From: Astrocystis sublimbata | Taxonomy: Eukaryota; Ascomycota; Sordariomycetes; Xylariales; Xylariaceae | Length of the DNA stretch: 64,000 nt | Assembly (NCBI GenBank): GCA_022453515.1 | Contig: JAJNNY010000002.1 | Coordinates: 868,001 to 932,000 of the forward strand | Direction: 5' to 3' | Shown: positions 47,292-59,900 of the stretch, in pieces | Layout of the letters: the number at the start of each line of letters is the position of its first letter | How positions within the stretch are numbered: position 1 is the first letter of the stretch | Position numbers and translations under genes: made by a program | The notes under the pieces: model-generated | Seen by the model: only the letters and a program-made list of their open reading frames with translations | The model's database searches: none | Told to the model about the DNA's origin: nothing

Positions 47292-48330
47292 GCGCGCCAC
47301 CAGCGCTCTTCGAATCAAAAGAAATGCATACCTTGGCGCATAAACGTGTTCGGTACACGTCTGATTTGAGAGGGGATTTGGGGAATGGGCGCCGATATAT
47401 AGGTCGTAATGACAGATAACATCTTGCAGCCTATGCACCAATAAAACAACCATGTCTTTTAGACATTATGAATCACGTTGACCCATTCATCGCAAAAAAA
47501 AAAAAAACAAGCCAAGAATGCCATTTGACATCCCATAAACGTTGTTTTCAGTTTGCTCATTGGTACCCTCCTGGTAGTGTTCAGTGACCCTGTACCGTTT
47601 CGACGTACCCACGGATGATTTCGTCGATATTGATCACCGCCTCCCCTTTGAATGGAGGATGGAATTGCTTTAAATCCTATCGTAGCAAGTAGTTATACTG
47701 ACATACTTAATCACTTCTGATGTAACTCCATTACTTTTTGTTTGCAACTTTGGGGCTTGGTTGTTACTGGCTTTAAAGTTGAAGCAGGTGATAATGACAC
47801 GTGACCGCCGAAGCAACCATTGTTAGGAAAGCAACACCTTCAACTTGAATAACATATTAGCGACATTGTAACTAACCGCACTACTGCGGTAATTCATAGT
47901 ATCCTGGTGATGGTTGATACTGTTATACCAAGATGTAGGAAGTTCGGAACTGGAAGAGAAACAAACTTAATACAGACAATAGACAACAAATCATTATAAT
48001 TAAATTATCTCGTACTAATCATCAAGTAGCTATATGACTACAAGGCTAAAAGAGTTTTTCACATTCGTGAGTCTGAATCCGCAACGCTATTTCTAAATGC
48101 TTTAAACAAGTCCAAGGAAAACAAAAGAGTTTATATCGGGTACATTAATTATATAGATCACGCCAAATTGAACCAAACTACCAGTCGAATATCTAGCCTT
48201 TGATTCAACGCTACGATCATCCTGTTACGAGTTTCGACTGGGTTAAATTACGATACGAAAACTCTGAACCCGTTAATAGCAATTGTGTCTGTCTTGCCGA
48301 AGTCTCCAGTCCGCTGGACTATGAATCGAA

Positions 48331-48352
48331 CACAGGCACAGGCACAGGCACA
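48331..48352. repeat. CACAGG microsatellite
   Basis: Three full copies and one partial copy of the hexamer CACAGG, read directly, in AT-rich non-coding sequence. No function is evident. Confidence 0.7.
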
Positions 48353-49848
48353 GATAAAGGATAGAGGATTCATTATTGCCATCATCAGATTTGATGAATA
48401 GAGCTTCAGCGTTTTTGCTTTGTTTTCTTCCTCCTTTCTTTGTGTGTACAGTTGGAGGCAAGCATTTTGACGACTACGAGAACTGGAAATACTTTCATCC
48501 TAGTTTTTGATCTCAACCAAGTGAGCCAACTACTAGCCTAACAGCCATTACCTAAAGTTCTGAACACTTACATCTAGATAGAATATATTAAGATAACACG
48601 CTTGGTATTAAAGACTCTATGTAACAGTTCAGGTCTGCAGCTCTAAACCAACAGACTATCAACAGATAGAACGTTGTCAATTTAGAGGGTCGACCGTCTA
48701 CAGCCACTCATTGTTCACGGAACCATGACACTTTAATGAGTATAGAGCAATTTCACTTTTATGAATTTCGTGGTCACAACAGGCTCGCAAGATTGCAAGT
48801 AATATGGATCTAAGGTAGATTGGAGATAGTGAAACATGTCAAATACTAAGCTCCAGCTGTAATTCAGCTGTAATCGGAGTGGTTTCCAGCTGTTCCGTGG
48901 GTGTACTCACGACTGTCCATGTTACTGGAGCTCCAGCTCCGACTGGCCTATTTTATTGCAAATACTCTTTGGGTGCCATCGCCGATATAGAAGCGTGTTG
49001 ATATTCAGATTGGGAATGATGCATGTTTGTTATATTATTGAGGAGAATTGTGGATGGTTGGACTAAACCATGGCATTATTCATTTGACTTGCGACTAGTG
49101 TATATCACCTGAAGGTACTGTCGTCGTTATGTAGAAGTATCTAGCTTACATATTGCCACTGACATCAAAAGTGTGGATATCAATACAATACCCCCGATGT
49201 TTCAAGTGAAATCGGACAAAACATCGGCGGAAAGTATCTTCAGTTCTGCTCCAGCTAATAACACACAGCCAATATCAATTTGCCACGGAAAGCTACTATC
49301 TGATAACTACTTGCTGTACAACTCTGCCGATCAACTCGTTCCAGATGATTTTCTCGTTGTAGGCATAATCACGAATGACGCGTAACGTGCGAAACTTGGG
49401 AAGTCCTATTACCAGGGGAGGTCGGTGCGCGCGTTTGATCGCCCACTTTTGTTTCTCATCAAGTCTATTCATGCTGTTTGAAAATGGCAAAACTCACATT
49501 CCACCTTACTCATCTAGGCCGTGTCTATCTACGTTTCTGTAGATCAATTATTAAGGATACAGCCACCACAAATGCAACCGCGATATTTCCTATGTATGAA
49601 TAAGTAGAGTCACCCTATATCATAGCTACATACAACATCGTACTAGCAGTACTCGCATAAACATCGTCCTAGCTTTCGCCCTTGAATACTAAAAATCCCA
49701 TTGCATTCTCTTTCTTCTCCGGTGTCGATTGATACGCAGCATAGTGCTACAGTTTATCATAGCTCGCCACATCGCCTGCTCAAAACCATGGCCTCCCTCA
49801 CTCTGATGTCATGTAGGTAATGCGGTAGTTGCATGATCCCCGTGGATC

Positions 49849-49893
49849 GACTCCCGCCCGGACCCGGCGGACCGGTCCCCGCGAGCGGGAGTC
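49849..49893. repeat. GC-rich inverted repeat with nested palindrome
   Basis: GACTCCCGC at 49849-49857 is the exact complement of GCGGGAGTC at 49885-49893. The 27-base loop contains the perfect palindrome GGACCGGTCC (49869-49878). The block is a GC-rich island of about 60 bp in AT-rich flanks. It could form a stable hairpin or cruciform. No gene or element can be attached to it. Confidence 0.65.
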
Positions 49894-52800
49894 AGTTAAG
49901 CTTCTTATCACAGGTTTTATGAGTGGCGACCGGAGGAAGGTACGTCTCAGGCCGACGACAGCCGCAACAACAGTACGGCCTGGCAAAATCGCATGTTTTG
50001 TTCAACTTTTAACCTACCTACCGTGCACCTACCTACATCATGCCTTGCTTTGCTATGACCAGGCTGTTGTGACAACAACTCACTGCTTGTGACGTGGCAG
50101 GACAGGGGCCTTGTTTCCACGTTTTCACTAATTGACCAGGGACTCGAGCACTGACAGGTGAGCTCAGGATTACATGATTTGTTACCAAGGTGGAATCCAT
50201 CTACCTACTACAGTAGCTAGTAGCTAACTTGACGTCTCTTTGATAGTTGAGAGCAGCCATCAGATGCGATGTGTGGAGTTGAAGAGTTAGCCACAAGAGT
50301 CAGAGAGCAACCCACCGAAGAGCAGATATGCTCATCGAATGACACATTAGAATTGATTGGTGGTATGCTATTTTATGGTAGCCGCATTGAAGAAACACTA
50401 TTTGAAGAGCTCGTCGCAAAGCCATTCCTGTGAGCACAGGATATGATGCTTAACGTCCAAGAGATCACGAAACCAAGTCACCTACTTACTCAGCCTACCA
50501 ACTAACGGATCGCCATCGGAGAGCATAAGAAAAGATGAACACTCATTGCTAGTCTTGTGCGAACCGTAGTTTTGCATCCATATGCCCGGCGGACCCCGAG
50601 GGGATCAACCGGGCCACAATAGGTTCCTCAACGCTGTCTGGTTCGGACTGCCGCTGCCGATCTTTCATTTATCGGGGGTGACATTGCATTGCGAACCTGT
50701 TGCGACCCATCTGCAAACTTGCTCTGAGCAGACGCGAGAGTGTGCTGATTCCGCGCTTTGCCAATTATTACCTCACAATCAGACCAGCCTACACTACACG
50801 TGGTCACCTTCTAAGCAATGAGTCCGTCCCTAGCGCAACTATCGAAATGAGATAGATGAATGTCCTCTCTGTTCAGATACCATATTCTCTTGTCGCGTGT
50901 CATGACAGCATCTAGGTAATGATAGTCTGAAGCACAGCCAGCGGCCCGGTTCCGAGGATGCGGAAGTCTTGATCAATGAGCGAGGCATTGGTGCGGTGCG
51001 GTGGCACGACCTCACGCTTGGGGGGCTCGGGGGGGTTGCTTGCTGACCGCATATTCTGATCGAAACCGGCTCGGAGCCTCTGAAATTGAATTACGCGTTC
51101 ACATTGCTGAATGTCACGCTACAGTAGACAAATGAGAGAGTTCGATCCGGCTGGGGGACAATATAGGAAAAGAAAAAATATGGGCTACGAGGTGTCATAC
51201 AATTTTATTTTTTTGCAGATACGCACAGTCCGTACATACGCTTGCGCCCTCTGCAAATAATTCCTGCATTGCGGCAAGCCCATCGACGCTTACGATAGAG
51301 TCTAATAATAATAAAAAGTGCTTTTCCTGTAACCTGCGAGGAATCTGTATGTGCGTGGGCGGCGCAGGATAAGTGCCTACTCCCATTCGACAAAGCGATG
51401 TCCAACATACCCGTCGAAAGCTGCCGACGAGGCCCTGCTACGGGTACTGCATTGAGTACTATATGGAAGTTTTGTAGGCACTGGTGGCGTTTTCGTGATA
51501 TATAGCAGTTGAAACTTTATTCCTCTGTTGAAACACGATTGATACTAGCCCGAATTGCTAAGTCCCGGAGGTCGGGGTGTAAGTCGTCGAGCGTTGCTGC
51601 AACTGCTTCAGTACTAGTCAGGAACGGAAAGTCCTTCTTGCGCCCCCTATCAATGCTACATTGTGCTTGTGGCGCACGATAGCTCAGTGACTGAAACAAC
51701 GAAAACAGTCAAAATAGCCGTGCTTGGTGTACCTGTATGTGCGTGGTGCCGCTAGAAGCAAAAACACAGCCGGGCACGTATGGGAGTCATAATATGTATC
51801 GACGTACTCGTAGGCAGAATGAAGGCTAAGCCGATTCAAATTCATCAAAAAGATGTTCTACTCCAGACCTAGTCTATTCTGTAGGTTGTGCACAGACGAT
51901 ACGGACCGGAGCAATCCCTGTGTGCGTGCGAAAAGCATTTGTACTCCGTACAGTCGGACTCGCCTCATGCAAGCCACATCACAGATGAGAACAGATGAAA
52001 ATTTCCAAAGCATGCAGGGCACTAACAGGCGTGCCGGGACCCGTAGATCGGAGAACGCAGGAACTGAAATGCGGACAGTCAAGCTTGTCATCGGCACGGA
52101 GGGTTTTCGACGTCTCTCACTAGACGAGCCTGCGATGGCCATGTTGTAAAGCTGGACGGCTGAGAGCTCAGATACCTATTGACCAGCGGGGCATTATAAC
52201 ATGGCGATGGCGTATCAGAGAGATAATCTTACACGTAACACATCACCAAAGTCCAGCTTTTAGAAGAGCATTTAATCTAGCGTGCGTACATGACTGGTCG
52301 CTCAACGGTGCAATAATCTGACTAGAGAGCAACATCCATATCATGTCACGCCTGCGTCTTGACATGACATTCATCTATCTAGCTGAGCTGCCTTCGTTTG
52401 ATGAGCGGATTTCGACCCGGACAAACAATCTAAGCAAGCAGCTTTTGGATTTGTGTCGATTAGATTATTAGTTCACTGCGCTGCATGTGTAGGTCGCATC
52501 GCATTATGGGATTAATTAGCCAAGTCATGGCTAGAGCTATCGACTATTGAGAAAGCAACAAGCAATTCCTCGAGGGGTCAAGTAGATCGGTAACCAGTTG
52601 ACTTGGCCTATCGTCGGTGAGAATTCCAACTTTCCGCACCTAGCTCGCCTATCAATCATGCTGCCCGCCTGCCTCCCTGCAGACGGATTAAGTTGTACGC
52701 ATAAGATTCTCGATCTGCCTTCCTGATGGGGCCAGGACAGATCACAACGGCCGCACACACGTGTAAGATGCCTACATAGGGATCAAATATGTGTTACTGT

Positions 52801-55800
52801 ATTGCCCATCTTGATTTGAAAAAAGCCAGGGTCAAATATCATCAAGAAACCCTGAAGCGATGGTACATAACGACCGAATTGCGGTTAAACCACGCTCCAT
52901 CACCACCACCATCACAATGCATGGTCTGTCTTCCTACGTGAGGCTTTTGCCAGATCCGATCGGTCAACCAAGAAGTGGTGCCCCCTAGAGCTACGCGGAC
53001 TAATTGGTAATGCCATGCCGCTTAAGACGCGACACTATACTATTCATCACCCAAAATGGTGGTCGCCAGCAATCTGGGCTCAATAATAATTAGAGTGCGC
53101 TCGCCGGATTGGGTGGCACACTGGCAGCAACTGCCGAGTTGCCGCCCCCAGATAGAAAACCCCCGAGCAATCAAAAAGTGAACATGGTCACACTCAAGTT
53201 GGGGCTTAGTTGAGGCAGAGGCAGTTAGTCTGCCATTCCAATTCGACCCGTTTAGGCTGGCCTGGGATTGGGAGGAAGCTTCTGGTTCTGCCGCTTAGGG
53301 ATACTGTAGCAACCAACGGTGGATGGATGGATGGAGGTCGAAATTCATTTGCAGGTCCACGATGATTGGAAAGCGGTCACGATTATCTCCGTTCAGCTGC
53401 CACTATTTGGGTAACCAAGCACCCAAGAGGGTCTTGGAAGAGGGGAAGCAAGTGGCATACCCACCCACATACTACCGTATGTGGTATGTCGTCTATAAAT
53501 TCGCAACACTATTATACGTGTGCCCCCGCCAACTTTAAGCGGTAGTCGGCGCGCATATGTAGGCGAGCAGCGAGGCAAGGGAGGTGGTGATAAAATGGGG
53601 ATGTAGTATAGGCGCTTTCCCGGGGTCTTTGATTAGTCTTTGGACGCTGCGGTGACTCGTGCCATGTGGCCCGTGGGAAAAAGAACAACAACTGGTGGGG
53701 AAGAGGCGTGCCTGAATATGAAAGAGGCTGTGTGTTTGCTGGCTGTCCAGTTGCAGGGCTCGGTAGCTCGGTAGGCATGGGCTCAGCATGGCATGCGCGG
53801 CATGGCTCTCACACACGAGGAAGTTGAAATTGCTCAATGATGTCGGATGACCCACAGCTGGGCCAATAGCCAGCCGGCTAGGAGGCTAGGGTGTGAGAAA
53901 GCAAATTACACTGCTTAGCGTACCAAATCAAGAGCATGCCCGCCAGAAACGGCTAAGGTTCTATGTCAAGTCCACGTCTGTCTCTTCGCTGCTTTCAGAG
54001 CATCGACGACTCAATCTCATTCTCTCATTCACGTACAAGATCATATACCTACCTAACTTACTACAATGTAAATATAGTAGGCACTTACATGCAAGTGAGA
54101 TACTACTGTACGCCAGGGCTAGCGTATAATGCATGTGTGCGATATTCCTTTCCTGGACGATCTGAGCGAGAATATCGCCTTCATACCTACTTACATAGAT
54201 AGAAAGCTGCGTTGGAGTGTACCATCGCGCGGATGTGCCAAATGGGTACCGCTAGGTGCGCGCAGATTGCAGCATTGAACTTGGCAGCGGTGGTATCAAG
54301 ACTGAATAGATAACCTACTGGAGAATGGCCCCCAATATCGCATGCATGGGCAATCTATATAAGGTCTACTAAGCAGAATGAGGTCGTATTGAACGACGAT
54401 ATTTCCGCTACCCACTTGCGGTAGGCTCGCTAGGTATGAGTACGCAATGCACCCAAACCTACGCGACTGGAGATGTCTAACCACCATCGATTCTGTGCGC
54501 CGCTGTCTATCGCGCGCTACCAAAGCTACCACGTGAGAGAGGCGTGCTGCTAGACTCTAGGGGTCTAGTATGTTCATTAGTAGGTAGCGAGCGTAGCAGC
54601 CTTGCCTACCGAGCTGCCAGGTAGTAGCGTCGCCTCGGGTGGTCTCCTGGTGTTTCAGTCGAGACACTGGGCGTTCTGTGGGAGGCTGGCGGGCTGGCGG
54701 TGATGGCAGGTGAAGTGGGCTGGCACTGGGCAGGCGTGCGTCCATGTTCCTTCGTTGATCCTGCATAGCGTGTACAGTAATAAGCCGACCCAGCAGAGAC
54801 GATCGCCACAGAATCTGGCGCTGTCCGGCTCGTCTGGTTTGGGTGCTGCAGCACTAAGGTACCTACTAGCACCTACCGCGCCCACGTTAGCAGGGCCTTA
54901 GTATGGCAGGTACTTAACAGCATCCGCGATGTGCCCTCGTGTGCCTGTTTTGTTGCGGTGGCCACCCCTGCCTCTTGGCGCCGACCCCTGCCCATCTCCT
55001 GAGGATCCCTGCGCGTCAAGCTGGTCGAGGCTGGGGTGACCCCTGGCGCCGGGCCTAGCGCGACTCCTCTGGTTTTATTTCTTCTGTCGACTGTCGGCCG
55101 CTTTGGTCTCTTCGGTAAGGTCTTGTTGTCGGTTGATCGTGCTCTTTGCTGCATGAAGAAACAAACGTGTGGGCTGCAAAGGTGGGAAGGTGGGACGCCG
55201 CCTATTGCTGCGTCTTGGCCTGTCTTTCTTTGCCCGTTCGAGCGAGAGCACCTGCTCGCTGGTCTCTTCTTGTTCCCAGATTTCTGGTGTGTAAGTCTCT
55301 TCTCTCTCGTCCACCCAAGTGTGTGTGTACAGAAACCGCTCGACAGCCAGCCGTAGCGTAGTGTGCTGCCGTAAGAAGCCGAGCGACAGTGGGCTGCAGC
55401 CTGCCGGCTGTAGCGGGCTATTGTCGTGCGTTTCTGTTTCTGTACGTGTTTGGTACGCATACCTCATGCCTACCCAGACCCTGCCTATATGTACCTGGGC
55501 ACTTGCAGTAGGTAGCAGAGTCTAGAAACAGGACTTGGGGATACTATCGTCCAGACTCCAAGTTGGTGATGTAGTACAGCCGTAGGGTAAGCCGTACCGT
55601 ACCGTACCGTACCGCACCGCTTCCCTTGAGGTGCTTGCTGCATGCCGTATGTAGGTAGCTACTGCATGCCGAACAGCAGGCGAGGCAGGTACGTTCCGGG
55701 GCGGTAGTGCACATACCCTCACTTACATCCGCCACCCGTCATGCCAGCGTTGATGCGCCTGCCATTTTGCCGTCGTGCCTTCCTGAGCTCGTCAATGGGC

Positions 55801-56916
55801 ACTTTGTAGTTCATGTACTGGACCACTCTAGATCAGGTACACCTAGCTGTGGCTCTTAGCGTCCAGGTAGAGCAGTCTGATAGGGTTGGTAAGATACCTA
55901 GGTACTTGCGTACCTGAGAGTAAGCCTGGCCCTGAGCCAGGGTCGCCAGGGTCGCCAGGCATGGATGGCATGGGCACCCACACTCCCATCCCCATCCTCG
56001 CCATCCATGATGGGACCCATGAGAACGCCCCATCTCTGCCCAGGGCCCAGAAATGGCCGAACCCATGGCACGCTTGTTTTCTTGTACGCATAGGCCGGTA
56101 CCTAGGTACTGTAGATACACTGCTCTCCAGTATTTCCTTTCCCCTTGCTTCCCACCTGCTGCTGCCCACCTCCACCCCGTCCTGTCCACCCGGTCGGTCA
56201 CCTTCCCTTTTGCCCTCACACCTCCCGCGTCTCTCACCCTTCGTCCTTCTTTCTTTCCTTTCGCTGCCTCGTGAGGTTCCCCTTCCCCCCCAACGACAGC
56301 GCTTCCACCCGGCCAAGACCTTCATCGGTCTCGACAGTCCCTTACCTTCGTTCGTCGCGCGCCATTACGACCGACGTTCGACCCGAGTCTCCAGGAACTC
56401 AGGGCCCAAGCCATTTCCAATGCCGTTGTAACACCTAATTCGCGATCACCGCCCCGGACCATCTAGACGAACGATTTACATGCCAATCTCCTGACGATTC
56501 ACTCGTCATTCCACTCTTTTTTGAAAAGAATATATTGCAATCTTTGCTATAGTCTGCTTGTTCATACAAGGTAGGTCGTCTCCCCATGACGTCCACGGAT
56601 GACAACCAGCTTTACGCTGATCGGCTATTCGTGGCCGGGCAAGATGATGCGGTGAATTGACAAACGAGACGGTTGACTGATTTGGTATTTGTGCGCACAG
56701 CATCCACTCGTTGACATTATCTGTCAAGTACATTCGTTCTGCGATCCCCTGACAATGTGTGTAATACGGAAGAGTGGAAGCTCGTTCTAATTACTGACTC
56801 CCATCAGACCAACCTCTTAATTTTTGAAAACCCGAACTTCTCGACTCGACGATTCCGTCCTTCAGCAGCATTCTGGATATACACGATTGAATCGGACCCA
56901 TTGTAGAGCAGTCGAT

Positions 56917-59900
56917 ATGCATACTCAGTCTATTGTGGCGGTTGCCTTCGTGGCCGCCGCTTCAGTAGTAGTCGCCGAGGCAGAGGACAAACCCAAGATC
57001 TACTTTCCCCGGCAAGTCAAGAGGGTGTTCACCAATACCACCATCCCCATTACAAGCGCGGCTTCCGAGTCTAGCAGCTCCGAGACTCTGCTAGCGACGA
57101 CGTCGGAGAAAAGGGATACGTTATCCGATATACTTTCGAGCCTCGGTCTAGGACAAGACACGTCTTCGGATACTGACAGTAGCACCGTGACGACAGTCAC
57201 GATTCCCACAAGCACGTCAGCCTCGAAGTCTAGCTCAGACAGTGACTCGGAGACAACGAAGCCGACTACTGCCACCACTTCGAAAGATGCGGACTCGACG
57301 ACACCAGCTACAAGCGACAAGGACAGCACGTCAAGCAGTGAGAAAGAATCGGAAACCGTGAAAGAAAAGACAACCACTTCCGATGCGTCTACTGCGACCG
57401 ACTCACCCTTGCTATCCGTTCCCGGCCTGAGCCTCACTCTTCCGGGCCTTGACCCCGTCTCGTCGACCGAGCCCACTGCCAATGTGACCTCGGCGGCTAC
57501 TGCTACAAGCTCAGATGACGTTACAAGCTCATCAACGCCGACTTCGACGACTTCTTCCGGAATTCTGTTGTTCCCAACGGGGGTCGTCACCGAGACCTCG
57601 ACGCCAACGCCATCTTCAACTGAGGCGTCATCGGAAACCTCGACTTCGAGCAGTGGTGGCTTACTCGATGGCGTGACAAGCTTGGTTGGAACTTTGCTGC
57701 CCGGACCATCTACAACCGAGTCCACTTCTATTTCTGCCATCAAGGAAACAACCACAAAGGAAACTGAAGTAGCCACGACTACTGCGGCTTCGACCACCAA
57801 GGAAATTGAAGGAACCACTACGACCACTTCTGCTTCGACCACCAAGGAAACTGAAGGAGCCACGACTACTTCGGCTTCGGCTACCAAGGAAACCAGTACT
57901 GGCGGCTTACTCGATGGTGTGACGAGTCTGGTCGGGACTTTACTACCCGAGCCAACGTCGACGGAGTCTACTTCTCCTTCTGCTACTAAGGAGACCAGCG
58001 CGAAGGAAACCAAAGCGGCCACTACGACCACCGCCGCGGCTTCGGATGCGACGCCAACGTCTAGTTCGAGCTCAGACGGAGGGCTTATTCCGGATCTCAC
58101 TATAATTCCTGTACCAACAGTGAATACGACCGAGTCTTCCACCACTGCGGCAGCAGCTACTACGACGGCAGCCACCACTGTCGCTGCGGAAACCACGGCT
58201 TCAGCAACATTGACTTCAAGCTCAGATGGCGGCCTGATTCCCGATCTTACCAGCTTGATTCCTCTGCCAACCGCCAACTCAACGGAACCTGATGCTACGG
58301 CCACTGCCACGGCGACATCCAGCTCGACTTCGACGGGTGGCTTGATTCCAGATATCACTAGCTTGATTCCTATACCGACCGTGAATGCCACCGAGACTGC
58401 GACCACAGGAACGGCCACGCCAACATTGAGCACGAGCTCTGATGGGGGCCTCATTCCAGATATCACCAGCTTGATTCCTCTACCGACAGCTAACTCAACC
58501 GAATCCTCCACTGAAGTCTCGAACACAGCGACGCCGACGCCTAGTGCTAGCTCAACAACCAGTGGTCTGATCCCCGATATTACCAGCCTCATCCCTGTGC
58601 CCACTGCCAACTCAACTGAATCTTCCATCACGGCTACACCCACACCGAGCTCGGCCGCAACGACCACAAGCAGTCTTATCCCTGACATCACCAGCCTAAT
58701 CCCTCTGCCGACCGGTAATGGCACCGAGTCGACAGCCACACCGACACAGAGCTCAACTGAGAGCGGGGTTGTGTCTACTTCCACATTTGTGCCGACAGCT
58801 TCAACTCCAGTTCCAACCCCAAGTGGAAATGGAACCGACGTCACCTCGTCGTCCGAGACCGTGAGCGTTCCTGTAACTCTGCCACCATCGTCGACCCCGA
58901 TCTCGACCCCCATCGCAAATGGCACCTCGACAACTCCACCAGTGACTTCAGCCACGCTTCCGCCATCGTCATCCCAGATCCCTTCCAACTCAACTACGGA
59001 CATCCCGACTTCTACGCCATCGCCTGTCACCTCTTCGTCGTCAGCGGTTGTCACTTCCTCGTCAGTATCGATTCCGCTGAACACCACTGAGCCAACTTCT
59101 GAGCCAGCGACCAGCTCATCTTCGTCAATTGCTGTATCCACGAGCTCTCTGCCACTTACGACATCCGACGTAGTGATTCCTACAGCTACGACGACAGCGG
59201 CGCCCTCGCCCACCTCGTCCAAGTCTCTTGTGACTAGTATTGTTGCTACGGCCACCATTACTGACTCGCAATCATGGTTACCGACGTCCCTCATCATTCA
59301 GGAACCCACCGGTACAGTCACTACGGGCTCAATTGCTACTACTGCTACTGGTTTCCCTACTACCCTTCCGATGCAGATCTCCCCTGCCTCGACCAATGCA
59401 CCTCAGCCACCGGACAGCCAAATGATCCAGATCTCTTTCCTTTACGGCGAGCATTACATGCATCTCGTTGAAAACCCCAAAGCCGCTGCCCAATTGTTCC
59501 AAGTGCTACCGGGTGCTCTTGCCTATGGCGTTGGTCTTGAGGCCAAGGACATCGTCATGTACAGCATCCGACCCTATGACACGCTGTCTACGCTTGGTTA
59601 CATTACTTCGCAGGCTCTGATGTGGTTCCCGAACAGCAAGGTCAACCAACTTGCCGATGATATCAAGACACCCAACGCTGCTCTTTACAACCAGGACAAC
59701 TCCCTCAATGGCAATCTGACTAGCCAGATCAACCCTGCCATTCCCATTTGGATTGGTTCCGGTCTTGATGGCAGCACCAATGCCGGTGCAGGCGGCAAAC
59801 CCAACGACGACGGTGGCTCGGGTAGCTCTGACCCCTTCGGAGGCGAGGGCGGTGGTGAGACCACAGCTGCGCAGAAGGGAACTACGGCGGGTATCGCTAT

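Larger units (their letters stand above)
47292..56916. other. 9.6-kb gene-poor interval
   Basis: No supportable gene. 47500-49800 is visibly AT-rich with no long frames; a short (CACAGG)n array lies at 48331-48352. A GC-rich inverted repeat sits at 49849-49893. From about 53500 to 56450 composition becomes mixed to GC-rich, with overlapping open frames on both strands that lack domains and splice structure. A GTACC tandem lies at about 55591-55615. TACCTAGGTA occurs at 55895-55904 and 56099-56108. The last 700 bp are C/T-rich and probably hold the MSB2 promoter and leader. Confidence 0.5.

Noticed and set aside
55886..56431. 181-codon Pro/Ser/Arg-rich frame before MSB2
   Set aside because: Starts on a non-ATG codon in C/T-rich leader-like DNA; composition explains the open frame.
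57000..59297. 765-codon open frame antisense to MSB2
   Set aside because: It is a mirror of the Ser/Thr-rich mucin codons, giving a Val/Glu/Ser-only product with no domain; the plus-strand frame has a signal peptide, transmembrane helix and clear family match.
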